Source: Paracoccus litorisediminis
Lineage (GTDB): Bacteria; Pseudomonadota; Alphaproteobacteria; Rhodobacterales; Rhodobacteraceae
DNA: 64,000 nucleotides
Direction of reading: 5' to 3'
Assembly: GCF_009711205.1 (NCBI RefSeq)
Contig: NZ_WMIG01000004.1
Location: 186,001 to 250,000, forward strand
Shown piece after piece: positions 56,417 to 64,000 of the stretch. Within the stretch, counting starts at the first letter, position 1; every line of letters begins with the position of its first letter. The notes below the pieces were generated by a model, which saw only the letters and a list, made by a program, of their open reading frames with translations, was not told the DNA's origin and did not search any database. The position numbers and the translations under genes are program-made.

Positions 56417-56905
56417 TTACTCCGGGATAAGGGCGCAGATCAGGGTGAAAAGTCGCCGGGAGGTGTCGATGTCGATGACCGCCTTACCTTCCAGCCGCTC
56501 TTGCAGGGTGCGGGCCCCTTCATTGTGAATGCCGCGCCGGGCCATGTCTATCGCCTCGATCTGGGCGGGCGGCAGGCGCTTTACCGCATCGAAATAACTG
56601 GCGCAGATCTGGAAGTAGTCCTTGACGGTCTGGCGGAACGGGCCAAGCGCCAGATGGAACTCGGCCACGCGCTCGCCGCCATCGGTCGAGATGTCAAAGA
56701 CCAGCCGCTTTTCGCGCAAGGCAAGGATCAGCGCATAGGGACCGGCGGGGGCGGGCTGCCCCTCGCGGCCGGGCAGGCTGAAGCTGTTTTCTTCGAGCAG
56801 GTCGAAAATGGCGACGCGGCGGTCCTGCTCCATCTCGGCCGAGGCCGGAGGCAGCGCGCTGTCGTCGATCGAGATGCGGACGATCCGGGCAGGGGGCTGT
56901 CTCAT
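56417..56905 (-). CDS. UPF0262 family protein
   Basis: A 162-residue protein with the UPF0262 pattern: EQDRRVAIFDLLEENSF, YALILALREKRLVFDI, EFHLALGPFRQTVKDYFQICASYFDAVK and the C-terminal RRLFTLICAL. Function unknown; the family is restricted to alphaproteobacteria, usually next to hisD as here. ATG at 56905 overlaps the hisD stop by four bases. Confidence 0.9.
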   Translation of the reverse strand: MRQPPARIVRISIDDSALPPASAEMEQDRRVAIFDLLEENSFSLPGREGQPAPAGPYALILALREKRLVFDISTDGGERVAEFHLALGPFRQTVKDYFQICASYFDAVKRLPPAQIEAIDMARRGIHNEGARTLQERLEGKAVIDIDTSRRLFTLICALIPE

Positions 56906-58212
56906 GCACCGCCCCGGTTCAGGGCCCGGATACGGGCCGCGACCGAAAGGCCGTGGGCCGAAAGCCCCTCGGAAGCCGCCAGACGCACCGCAGCCGGGCC
57001 GATCGCCCCCAGCGCCTCGGGCGTCAGCCGCGCCATCGTCGTGCGCTTGAGGAAATCCATCACCGACAGCCCCGACGAGAACCGCGCCGAACGCGCCGTC
57101 GGCAGGACGTGGTTCGGGCCGCTGACGTAATCGCCGACCGCCTCGGGGGTCCAGCCGCCAAGGAAGATCGCCCCGGCATGGCGGGTCTTGCGCGACAGCG
57201 CCTCGGGGTCCGAGACGCAAAGCTCAAGATGCTCGGGGGCGACGCGGTCAGAAAGCTTGGCCGCCTCATCCAGATCACGCGTCACGATGACGGTGCCATA
57301 ATCGCGCCAGCTGGCACCGGCGACGGCAGCGCGGGGCAGCGTCGGCAGGATGCGCTCAACCTCGGCCACGACGGCGCGGGCCAGTGCATCGTCGGGGGTC
57401 ACCAGAATCGACTGGGCGTCGGCGTCATGTTCGGCCTGTGCCAGCAGGTCCAGCGCCAGCCATTCGGGGTTCTGTTCGCCTTCGGCAATGATCAGCACCT
57501 CGGAGGGGCCGGCGATCATGTCGATGCCGACGCGGCCAAAGACATGACGCTTGGCCGCCGCGACATAGGCATTGCCGGGGCCGGTAATCTTGTCGACAGG
57601 ACGGATGGTTTCGGTGCCATAGGCCATGGCCGCAATCGCCTGCGCCCCGCCGATGCGGTAGATTTCATCGACGCCTGCGAGTTCGGCGGCCAGCAGCACC
57701 AGCGGATTGACGATGCCATCCGGGGTGGGCACGCAGATCACCAGACGCTCAACACCCGCCACGCGCGCGGGAATCGCATTCATCAGGACCGAGGAGGGGT
57801 AGCTCGCCTGCCCGCCCGGCACATAGAGCCCGGCCGCTGAAACCGGCGTCCAGCGCCAGCCCAGGGTCGCGCCCTCGGGGTCGGTCCATTCCATGTCCTC
57901 GGGGATCTGGCGGGCGTGATAGGCGCGGATGCGTTCCGCGGCCAGCGCCAACGCCGCGCGATCCTCGGGCGAGACCTTGGCGGTTTCCGCGGCGATTTCG
58001 GCCTTGGAGAAGGCGATCCCGCCCGGCGCAAGCTGCAACCGGTCGAAGCGGCCGGTCAGATCAAGCAGCGCCTCGTCGCCCCTTTCGCGGACATCCGCGA
58101 TGATCGCGCTGACAGCCTCGTTCACATCGGCCGCGTCCTCGCGCTTCATCGACAGCATGTCGAGGAAACGCTGTTCAAAATCGGGCTGGGCGGTCGAGAG
58201 ATGAAGGGGCAT
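56902..58212 (-). CDS. hisD: Histidinol dehydrogenase
   Basis: Two-step oxidation of histidinol to histidine with NAD and zinc. The 436-residue product has GTETIRPVDKITGPGNAYVAAAKRHVFG and the signature IDMIAGPSEVLIIAE, with zinc and base residues in AQAEHDADAQS and the C-terminal GPNHVLPT. Start at the ATG 58212; GTG at 58218 is in frame. Heads an operon with UPF0262 and a phosphatase. Confidence 0.96.
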   Translation of the reverse strand: MPLHLSTAQPDFEQRFLDMLSMKREDAADVNEAVSAIIADVRERGDEALLDLTGRFDRLQLAPGGIAFSKAEIAAETAKVSPEDRAALALAAERIRAYHARQIPEDMEWTDPEGATLGWRWTPVSAAGLYVPGGQASYPSSVLMNAIPARVAGVERLVICVPTPDGIVNPLVLLAAELAGVDEIYRIGGAQAIAAMAYGTETIRPVDKITGPGNAYVAAAKRHVFGRVGIDMIAGPSEVLIIAEGEQNPEWLALDLLAQAEHDADAQSILVTPDDALARAVVAEVERILPTLPRAAVAGASWRDYGTVIVTRDLDEAAKLSDRVAPEHLELCVSDPEALSRKTRHAGAIFLGGWTPEAVGDYVSGPNHVLPTARSARFSSGLSVMDFLKRTTMARLTPEALGAIGPAAVRLAASEGLSAHGLSVAARIRALNRGGA

Positions 58213-58320
58213 GGTCACGCTCGCGATATAGGAACTTGTTAGCGGCTGGAGCCAGACGGCTCAAGCGGCGATCACGGTGGGTTTGCGGCGGGCGCGACGC
58301 CTGGACGCGCCGCCGCAATT

Positions 58321-58340
58321 GGGTATTTGGGAACGGTGAG
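58321..58340 (+). repeat. Variant GGGTATTT motif copy upstream of hisD
   Basis: GGGTATTT, GGG, AACG, GT, GAG: one base shorter than the other copies and ending GAG. It lies between DUF2948 and hisD on the + strand. Confidence 0.6.
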
Positions 58341-58355
58341 ACCCGAAGGTCAGGT

Positions 58356-58835
58356 TCAATCCTGCGGATGTTCGGGGGCGCGGCGCGAGGGCGCGATATA
58401 GGGGCGGGTCACGTCGCGCAGTTCCACATTCAGGCACTCCGCGTCGATGACCAGCGTGCCGTCGCCTGCGAATTCCAGATGCAGCCGCCCCGTGCCGTCC
58501 TGTCCCGCTTCCCATTTGAGCGCGAGCAGTTCCAGAATCAGGTCGCTGTCGGCGCGGTCGATGCCGTCGCTTTGCACGCGCTGCACGTCCGAGATCAGCA
58601 GGACGGCGCGGACCCGCTCATAGGGGCGATCCTCGCGCTTTGCCTGTTCGGCATCCTCCCAGCGGAAGCGGTTCAGCAGCAAGGCCAGCTGGCGCTGGCG
58701 CATGTCATAGGAAATTTCGGTCACCGGCAGGATCGAATCCTGCACCAGCGCCGAAATCACCGTCAGGTCGTCCATATCCGCAGCGGCCAATGCAAGCGGC
58801 GCGGGATCAGCATCGGTGAAGCGTGCATCACTCAT
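58356..58835 (-). CDS. DUF2948 family protein
   Basis: A 159-residue cytosolic protein ([44 protein letters not shown], then [15 protein letters not shown] and [17 protein letters not shown]) matching DUF2948, an alphaproteobacterial family with no known function that commonly lies between murA and hisD. Start at 58835 overlaps the murA stop by eight bases. Confidence 0.87.
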   Translation of the reverse strand: MSDARFTDADPAPLALAAADMDDLTVISALVQDSILPVTEISYDMRQRQLALLLNRFRWEDAEQAKREDRPYERVRAVLLISDVQRVQSDGIDRADSDLILELLALKWEAGQDGTGRLHLEFAGDGTLVIDAECLNVELRDVTRPYIAPSRRAPEHPQD

Positions 58836-60111
58836 CAGCGGTGACCCCCTTGATGCGTTCAATGTCGGCTCCGACGCCGCGCAGCTTGCGCACGACTTTT
58901 TCATAGCCGCGATCAAGGTGATAGACGCGGCTGACCACGGTTTCACCTTCGGCGGCCAGACCGGCAAGGATCAGACTGACCGAGGCGCGCAGGTCCGTCG
59001 CCATCACGCGGGCACCGCGCAGCTTGCTGGTGCCGTGGACGGTGGCGTGGCCGCCATGAACGTCGATGCGCGCACCCATGCGGATCAGTTCCGGGGCATG
59101 CATGAAGCGGTTCTCGAAGATCTTTTCCTCAAGCACCGAGGTACCCTCGGCGGTGCAAAGCAGCGCCATCATCTGCGCCTGCAGGTCGGTCGGGAAGCCG
59201 GGGAAGGGCTCGGTCACGACATCGACGGCCCGCACGCGGCCATTCTTGCGCGAGACTTTCAGTCCGCGATCGGTTTCGGTGACGTCGATTCCGGCCTCGT
59301 CCAGCTTTTCGCAGAAGGCGGCGACCAGATCGATGCGACCACCAAGGCATTCCACCTCGCCGCCGCAGATGGCCGGGGCCAGCATGTAGGTGCCCAGTTC
59401 GATCCGGTCGGTCACGACCGGATGGGTCGCGCCGCCCAGCGTCTGCACGCCTTCGATGGTGATGGTCGAGGTACCCTCGCCATCGATATGCGCGCCCATG
59501 CGACGCAGGCATTGCGCCAGATCGACGATCTCGGGTTCGCGTGCGGCGTTCTTGATCACGGTGGTGCCGCGGGCCAGCGTGGCGGCCAGCAGCGCGTTTT
59601 CCGTGGCCCCGACCGAGACGATCGGGAAGTCGATGACCGCGCCCTTCAGCCCGCCTGCGGGGGCTTTCGCATGGACATAGCCGTCGCGCAGGTCCAATTG
59701 CGCGCCCATGGCCTCGAAGGCCTTCAGGTGCAGGTCGACGGGACGCGCACCGATGGCGCAGCCGCCGGGCAGCGACACGATCGCATGGCCGTCGCGCGCC
59801 AGCATCGGCCCCAGAACCAGGATCGAGGCCCGCATCTTGCGCACGATCTCGTAATCGGCGGTGTGGTTGTTCAGGTCATGACTGGACAGCGTCAGCACCT
59901 GACCTTCCTGCAGGCTGGCGACCTCGGCCCCCAGCGATTGCAGCAGCGCCGTCATCGTGCGGATGTCGGACAGCCGCGGCGCGTTGGTCAGCGTCAACGG
60001 CTGATCGGTCAGCAGCGTCGCCGGCATAAGCGTCAGGCAGGCATTCTTGGCACCTGTGATCGGGATCTCGCCCTTGAGCGGCCCGTTCCCCCTTACGATG
60101 ATCTGATCCAT
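58828..60111 (-). CDS. murA: UDP-N-acetylglucosamine 1-carboxyvinyltransferase
   Basis: First committed step of peptidoglycan synthesis and target of fosfomycin. The 427-residue product has K22/N23 (ITGAKNACL) and catalytic C118 in [15 protein letters not shown], so it should be fosfomycin-sensitive at that residue (the Cys is not replaced by Asp). The loop EGVQTLGG and [13 protein letters not shown] are typical. It follows directly on a 63-residue ORF and is coupled to DUF2948. Confidence 0.97.
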   Translation of the reverse strand: MDQIIVRGNGPLKGEIPITGAKNACLTLMPATLLTDQPLTLTNAPRLSDIRTMTALLQSLGAEVASLQEGQVLTLSSHDLNNHTADYEIVRKMRASILVLGPMLARDGHAIVSLPGGCAIGARPVDLHLKAFEAMGAQLDLRDGYVHAKAPAGGLKGAVIDFPIVSVGATENALLAATLARGTTVIKNAAREPEIVDLAQCLRRMGAHIDGEGTSTITIEGVQTLGGATHPVVTDRIELGTYMLAPAICGGEVECLGGRIDLVAAFCEKLDEAGIDVTETDRGLKVSRKNGRVRAVDVVTEPFPGFPTDLQAQMMALLCTAEGTSVLEEKIFENRFMHAPELIRMGARIDVHGGHATVHGTSKLRGARVMATDLRASVSLILAGLAAEGETVVSRVYHLDRGYEKVVRKLRGVGADIERIKGVTADE

Positions 60112-60303
60112 CTATTCCTCGTTCTCGGACGATTTGGCGGCCGGAGCCGCGTCCTGCACCCGTTGGTCATCCTCGGGGAGATCCTCATGCGACGCGCGCG
60201 CCCGGCTTTGCGCCTTGCGGCGGGCCAGATTGGCCCGGAGGGCGGCTTTCAGCCGTGCCTCACGGGGGTCGGCGGCTTGCGGTGGTCGGGGTCCCTTGGT
60301 CAT
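60112..60303 (-). CDS. Small basic/acidic protein upstream of murA, unknown
   Basis: A 63-residue protein, basic in its first half (REARLKAALRANLARRKAQSRARAS) and acidic at the end (KSSENEE). Its stop is immediately followed by the murA ATG, with no spacer. Such short Arg-rich ORFs in front of murA are found in several Rhodobacteraceae, from memory. Function unknown. Confidence 0.6.
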   Translation of the reverse strand: MTKGPRPPQAADPREARLKAALRANLARRKAQSRARASHEDLPEDDQRVQDAAPAAKSSENEE

Positions 60304-60434
60304 GCGCCCCTGTTACCCTTTGCGCGGGCTTGCGTCCAGCACGGCGGATTCGGGTGATTTGACGAAAATTCCAATTTTTTGTTTTTCTCCTCTTGCGCCC
60401 CCCGAACGCTCGGTCTAAACGCCCCTCCAACGGC

Positions 60435-60509
<75 letters not shown>

Positions 60510-60732
60510 GAAAAATCCCCTTGATTTTGAATGGTTTTCAGATGCGCCGCGCCTTGCGCCGCTCCGAACCGCATTTCCCACGCACCTCCGAATGACCCGC
60601 GCGAAGTTTCGACCGATCCCGTCGCGATATCTCCTTTGGCCGTCATGATCCTGTTGTATCCGGCAGGCATTCTCCGGACCCGTAGACCCCCAAACGTAAG
60701 TCGCGCCCGGCAGTCCCCCTGCCGGGCGTTTT
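60510..60732 (+). ncRNA. Candidate small RNA or long leader downstream of tRNA-Thr
   Basis: A 223-base stretch with no supported ORF ends in a strong terminator (60704-60732). It could be the trailer of the tRNA-Thr transcript, an independent small RNA, or an attenuator leader of the TSUP gene that starts 114 bases on. A 17-codon ORF at 60542 has no ribosome site. The only evidence is the gene-less stretch plus terminator. Confidence 0.35.
60704..60732 (+). terminator. Rho-independent terminator before the TSUP gene
   Basis: CGCCCGGCAG-TCCCC-CTGCCGGGCG, a perfect 10-bp stem, followed by TTTTCT. No protein gene ends before it on the + strand. Confidence 0.9.
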
Positions 60733-60846
60733 CTATCCGCTGTACTGGACCTCTAGGGATCGGGGGGCTAAGCATGCGACTGCGCCGACCGACTGGAGGA
60801 GAAGGTTCGGGCGCTTCCCGATTTTCAGGAATGCTCCGGGGAGGAC

Positions 60847-61593
60847 ATGACCGACAGCTTGCTTATTCTTGCCGCCGGGTTTCTGGGCGGCATGCTGAAT
60901 GCCGTCGCCGGAGGCGGCACGTTCATCACATTTCCCGCCCTGGTCGCCAGCGGCGTGCCGGTGGTCATGGCCAATGCGACCAGCACCGTTGCCGCATTGC
61001 CCGGCTATCTGTCCTCGGCGATCGGCTTTCGCCACGAGATCGCGCAGATCGACCGCAGACTGGTGCTGCGGCTGACCATGCAGACTCTGCTGGGCGGGAT
61101 CGTTGGCTCGGCGCTGCTGCTGGTATCGTCGAATACGGCCTTTGCATTCCTGGTGCCGTTCCTGCTGCTGGCGGCGACGCTGATCTTCCTGTGGGGCGGC
61201 AAGGTCCGGCAATGGGCGGGCGCGCATCGCAATGCCGTTGCCCCCTTCAGTGCCGGGACGATGATTCCCGTGGCGGTCTATGGCGGCTATTTCAACGGCG
61301 GGCTGGGCATCATCCTGCTGGCGCTGTTCGCGCTGTGGGGGATGACCGACCTGAACCGCATGAACGGGCTGAAAACCTGGCTGTCCTTTGCGCTGTCGGT
61401 GATTGCGCTGGGTATCTTTGCCGTCGGCGGTCAGGTCGCCTGGGCCCCCGCCGCGGTAATGAGCGTGGGCACCATCCTTGGCGGCTATATGGGGCCGCCT
61501 TTGGCACGTCGCATCCCGATGCCCTTGCTGCGGGCATTGATTGCGGCCGTCGGCTTTGGCATGACGGCGCTGTTCTTCTGGCGGCTTCTCTGA
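60847..61593 (+). CDS. TSUP (TauE/SafE) family membrane transporter
   Basis: A 248-residue inner membrane protein with about eight helices and the two TauE/SafE half-motifs: AAGFLGGMLNAVAGGGTFITFPALVA and GTMIPVAVYGGYFNGGLGIILLALFAL. The family exports sulfite, sulfoacetate or similar anions; substrate unknown. GGGGAGGAC precedes the ATG. It follows a terminator-ended gene-less region. Confidence 0.88.
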   Translation: MTDSLLILAAGFLGGMLNAVAGGGTFITFPALVASGVPVVMANATSTVAALPGYLSSAIGFRHEIAQIDRRLVLRLTMQTLLGGIVGSALLLVSSNTAFAFLVPFLLLAATLIFLWGGKVRQWAGAHRNAVAPFSAGTMIPVAVYGGYFNGGLGIILLALFALWGMTDLNRMNGLKTWLSFALSVIALGIFAVGGQVAWAPAAVMSVGTILGGYMGPPLARRIPMPLLRALIAAVGFGMTALFFWRLL

Positions 61594-61620
61594 CGCCAGC
61601 CCAAACCGAAAGGAACTACA

Positions 61621-61971
61621 ATGTCCGACATCAAACGCATCGAGACCGGCGCCCGCATGAGCCAGGCCGTCGTCCATAACGGCATCGTCTATCTGGCAGG
61701 CCAAGTCGGCAAGCCCGGCGAAAGCGTCACGGACCAGACCAAGGAAGTTCTGGCCCAGATCGACCGTCTGCTGGCCGAATGCGGTTCGGACAAGACCCGC
61801 ATCCTGACCGCTCAGATCTGGCTGGCCGACATGGCGAACTTCGCCGAGATGAACGCTGTCTGGGACGCCTGGGTCCCGGCTGGCAACGCCCCCGCCCGCG
61901 CCACCGGCGAATCGGCGCTGGCTACCCCCGACTACAAGGTCGAGATCATCGTGGTTGCCGCGCAGAACTAA
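61621..61971 (+). CDS. RidA/YjgF family enamine/imine deaminase
   Basis: A 116-residue RidA-like protein: SDIKRIETGARMSQAVVHNGIVYLAGQVG. The catalytic region is NAPARATGESALATPDYKVEIIVVA, where R in PARAT carries the imine-hydrolysing site and the final E in the strand completes it. It removes reactive 2-aminoacrylate. AAAGGAAC precedes the ATG. Its 3' end overlaps convergent lpxB by 26 bases. Confidence 0.9.
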   Translation: MSDIKRIETGARMSQAVVHNGIVYLAGQVGKPGESVTDQTKEVLAQIDRLLAECGSDKTRILTAQIWLADMANFAEMNAVWDAWVPAGNAPARATGESALATPDYKVEIIVVAAQN

Positions 61972-63109
61972 GCGCATCCATGACGGAGCGCGCGGCGCGC
62001 AGGCCCGGAGCCTCGCCGCCGCGCCCCAACCGCTGCATGGTCAGCGCCATGGCCTCATGCTGCGCGGCTTGCGCCTGCGGGTCTTCGATCAGATCGTAAA
62101 GCGCTTTGGACATCGGGCCGGGCTGGCATTTGCGACCCAGAAACTCGGGCACGACCCGTGTCTCGCTAACCAGATTCACCAAGGTCACCGTATCGGTCTT
62201 GAGCAGCAGCCCGATCAACATCCGGCTAAGCGGGGCCACGTCATAGCCGATCACCATCGGCACATCATTCGCCGCCAGATCCAGACTGACCGTCCCCGAG
62301 GCCGCCAGCGCCAGATCGGCCGCGGCAAAGGCCGCCTTTCGTTCATCATCAGTGTCGACCACGATCGGCGCGGTCGGCCAGCGCTTGGTCATGTCGCGCA
62401 CCAGTCCGGCGACGCCCCGTACCGTCGGGATCACGACCCGGATCTCGGGAACGCGGTCGCGCAACTGCATCAGGGCTTCGTCAAAGCGGGGACCAAGGCG
62501 GGCGACCTCGCCACGGCGCGAACCGGGCAGGCACAGGATCAGCGGGGCATCTGGCGCGATGTCATGGGCGACGCGAAAGGCCGCGCCCTGTTCGCGGGTG
62601 GCCACGGGTTCGGCAGCGATCGGATGGCCGACGAAATCGCAGCTCATGCCGGCGGCCTGCATATAGGGCGGCTCAAAGGGCAGGATCGCCAGCACATGGT
62701 CGATGACCTTGGCCATTTTCGTCGCGCGCCCGGACCGCCAGGCCCAGACCGAGGGAGCGACGTAATGGATGGTCTTCAGGTCGGGAACCAGTGCGCGCGC
62801 CTGCCGCGCCACGCGCAGGCAGAAATCCGGGCTGTCGATGGTGATCAGCACATCAGGTCGCGCCTCGGCCACGGCCCGCGCCGTCTGAGCGATCCGCGCC
62901 TTGAGTTGGCGGTATTTCGGCAGCACCTCGACGATGCCCATGACCGACAGCTCTTCCATCGGGAACAGGCTGTCCAGTCCCTGCGCGGCCATCGACGGCC
63001 CACCCACGCCGAGGAATTCCGCATCCTGATCGAGGCTTTTCAGACCGGCCATCAACGGCCCGCCCAGATTATCGCCCGAAGGCTCGCCAGCGATCAGGAA
63101 GAATTTCAT
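61946..63109 (-). CDS. lpxB: Lipid-A-disaccharide synthase
   Basis: Joins UDP-diacylglucosamine and lipid X into the tetraacyl disaccharide of lipid A. The 387-residue GT-B enzyme has FLIAGEPSGDNLGGPLMAGL (N-terminal signature), VAPSVWAWRSGRATKMA, PFEPPYMQAAGMSCDFVGHPI and LPGSRRGEVARL. Follows lpxI on the same strand in an order that fits a fabZ-lpxA-lpxI-lpxB cluster, with the upstream genes outside the window. Confidence 0.95.
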   Translation of the reverse strand: MKFFLIAGEPSGDNLGGPLMAGLKSLDQDAEFLGVGGPSMAAQGLDSLFPMEELSVMGIVEVLPKYRQLKARIAQTARAVAEARPDVLITIDSPDFCLRVARQARALVPDLKTIHYVAPSVWAWRSGRATKMAKVIDHVLAILPFEPPYMQAAGMSCDFVGHPIAAEPVATREQGAAFRVAHDIAPDAPLILCLPGSRRGEVARLGPRFDEALMQLRDRVPEIRVVIPTVRGVAGLVRDMTKRWPTAPIVVDTDDERKAAFAAADLALAASGTVSLDLAANDVPMVIGYDVAPLSRMLIGLLLKTDTVTLVNLVSETRVVPEFLGRKCQPGPMSKALYDLIEDPQAQAAQHEAMALTMQRLGRGGEAPGLRAARSVMDALSSARQPR

Positions 63110-63139
63110 AAGCTTGCTCCGGTTGCGCCGCCCCGGTTT

Positions 63140-63194
63140 GGGTATTTGTGAAACGAAGAAATCGCCAAGGGCTTTCTTCGTTTCTTAAATACCC
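63140..63194. repeat. Head-to-head pair of GGGTATTT motifs
   Basis: The + copy at 63140-63160 (GGGTATTT, GTGA, AACG, AA, GAA) faces a minus copy at 63174-63194 (GGGTATTT, AAGA, AACG, AA, GAA) across 13 bases. Together they make a 55-base inverted repeat with 19 of 21 positions pairing by eye. It lies between lpxI and lpxB, both on the minus strand. Confidence 0.75.
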
Positions 63195-63197
63195 AAT

Positions 63198-63995
63198 TCA
63201 CGCCCGCGCCCACAGGAACAGACCGGCGTCATGGGCCAGACGCACCGATTCTTCCCGGTCCAGCAGGATGACGCTACCCGCCTCCCAGACAATGCCGCCC
63301 AGTCCCGCATCTGCGGCCTGTCTGACGGTATCGGGACCGATGGTCGGCAGGTCGATGCGACGGTCCTGGCCCGGCTTGGGGGCCTTGTACAGCACACCCT
63401 TGGCCCCTTTCGGGTCGGGCTTCAGCCCGGCATGGAGACGCGCAAATTCCAGCATCGCCTGGGTGCCGGGCAGTGCCTCGACCGCAAGGCACAGGCCCTG
63501 CGCCACGACCGCGCCTTGGCCAACATCCAGCGGCCCAAGGCCGTGGACGATCTCGGACGCACGGGCGGCATCCTTCTGGTCGCGAGAACTGGGTTCGCCG
63601 GTCAGGACACCCTCACCGGGGACCAGTTCGGGCAGGACCTCGTCGACCGAGACGATATGGATTCCGGCCTCTTCGAACAGATCAAGGACGGCGCGCAGGG
63701 CAGCATCGTCACCCGATTGCATGCCCATCAGGATGCGCGGCACGATGGCCATGGTGCGCGGGTCGAACAGGCCGGGCTCGATCCGGGGACGGCGGATTGC
63801 GCCCGCAAAGACGGCCTGCGTCACCCCGAGTTCAGTCAATTCGTCAAGGAAGGGGATCAGGCGCTCCAGCCGGAACGGCTTGGCGGCGACTTCCGGGGTC
63901 AGATGCTCCAGCGCATAGACAAGCGGCTCGTCCAGCGCGGCGGCGACGGCAGAGGCCAGATGCCCCTCGCCTGCGATCAAGGCAATGCGGCTCAT
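63198..63995 (-). CDS. lpxI: UDP-2,3-diacylglucosamine pyrophosphatase LpxI
   Basis: DUF1009 family enzyme that hydrolyses UDP-2,3-diacylglucosamine to lipid X, replacing LpxH in many alphaproteobacteria. The 265-residue product has the N-terminal LIAGEGHLASAVAAAL, FAGAIRRPRIEPGL and the C-terminal active region RRIDLPTIGPDTVRQAADAGLGGI. The start at 63995 is five bases inside the window edge; the gene appears complete. lpxA would be expected just upstream. No LpxH is seen. Confidence 0.92.
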   Translation of the reverse strand: MSRIALIAGEGHLASAVAAALDEPLVYALEHLTPEVAAKPFRLERLIPFLDELTELGVTQAVFAGAIRRPRIEPGLFDPRTMAIVPRILMGMQSGDDAALRAVLDLFEEAGIHIVSVDEVLPELVPGEGVLTGEPSSRDQKDAARASEIVHGLGPLDVGQGAVVAQGLCLAVEALPGTQAMLEFARLHAGLKPDPKGAKGVLYKAPKPGQDRRIDLPTIGPDTVRQAADAGLGGIVWEAGSVILLDREESVRLAHDAGLFLWARA

Positions 63996-64000
63996 GAATG

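Overview
The window reads as chromosomal housekeeping DNA of a high-GC alphaproteobacterium, most likely family Rhodobacteraceae and plausibly Paracoccus or a near relative. The pointers are the dispersed histidine genes (hisB-H / A-F-E, hisS-Z-G, hisD apart), the choXWV plus betIBA choline cluster, an alpha-type SspB, OlsB, a TorF-family porin, the UPF0262, DUF2948, DUF4169 and DUF188 proteins, and Entner-Doudoroff sugar catabolism. Family is well supported; genus is inference. No phage, IS element, CRISPR array or secretion cluster was seen, and the six-frame picture is crowded with GC-driven shadow ORFs that were discarded.

Layout. 0-6 kb: BCCT osmolyte transporter divergent from hisB-hisH, then a DUF2147 gene on the other strand, then hisA-hisF-hisE and an MgtC-like gene. 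6-11 kb: RNase D, Tgt, OlsB, MsrB, BamE and DUF177. 11-18 kb: a choline-to-glycine-betaine module, betI-betB-betA facing choX-choW-choV across a palindromic BetI-type operator. 18-24 kb: a DUF1127 protein, DMT transporter, YebC, RHH / DUF4169 / fumC, a phospholipid N-methyltransferase-like gene, sspB and two identical tRNA-Asp genes. 24-34 kb: PRC-barrel protein, anmK, tyrS, two cyclophilins, pgk, class I fba, ftsY. 33-40 kb: hisS-hisZ-hisG, slyX, TorF porin, gatB. 40-48 kb: CPA2 antiporter, a large GspL/PilP-like chimera, a SIMPL protein, metY. 48-55 kb: zwf-pgl-pgi and, divergent beyond PIN and RlmI genes, edd. 55-60 kb: PAS protein, hisD-UPF0262-LMW phosphatase, DUF2948, murA. 60-64 kb: tRNA-Thr, a possible small RNA, TSUP transporter, RidA, lpxB and lpxI.

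How the genes work together. Choline is imported (ChoXWV) and oxidised by BetA and BetB to betaine, with BetI as sensor; the BCCT carrier may import related compounds. Glucose-6-phosphate goes through Zwf, Pgl and Edd to KDPG. The zwf and edd promoter regions share a 10-base core inside a LacI/GntR-like palindrome, so they are probably one regulon, although the second-step aldolase eda is not here. Envelope functions recur: OlsB, the phospholipid methyltransferase, LpxB, LpxI, MurA, AnmK, BamE and the porin.

The least explained structure is a dispersed 21-base intergenic motif, GGGTATTT-n4-AACG-nn-GAA, found nine times in 64 kb. All copies are between genes and in both orientations, one pair is head-to-head as a long inverted repeat, and two copies are preceded by double GC-rich hairpins. 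I do not know a function for it. Positions and motif matches were read by eye; no alignment or database search was run.
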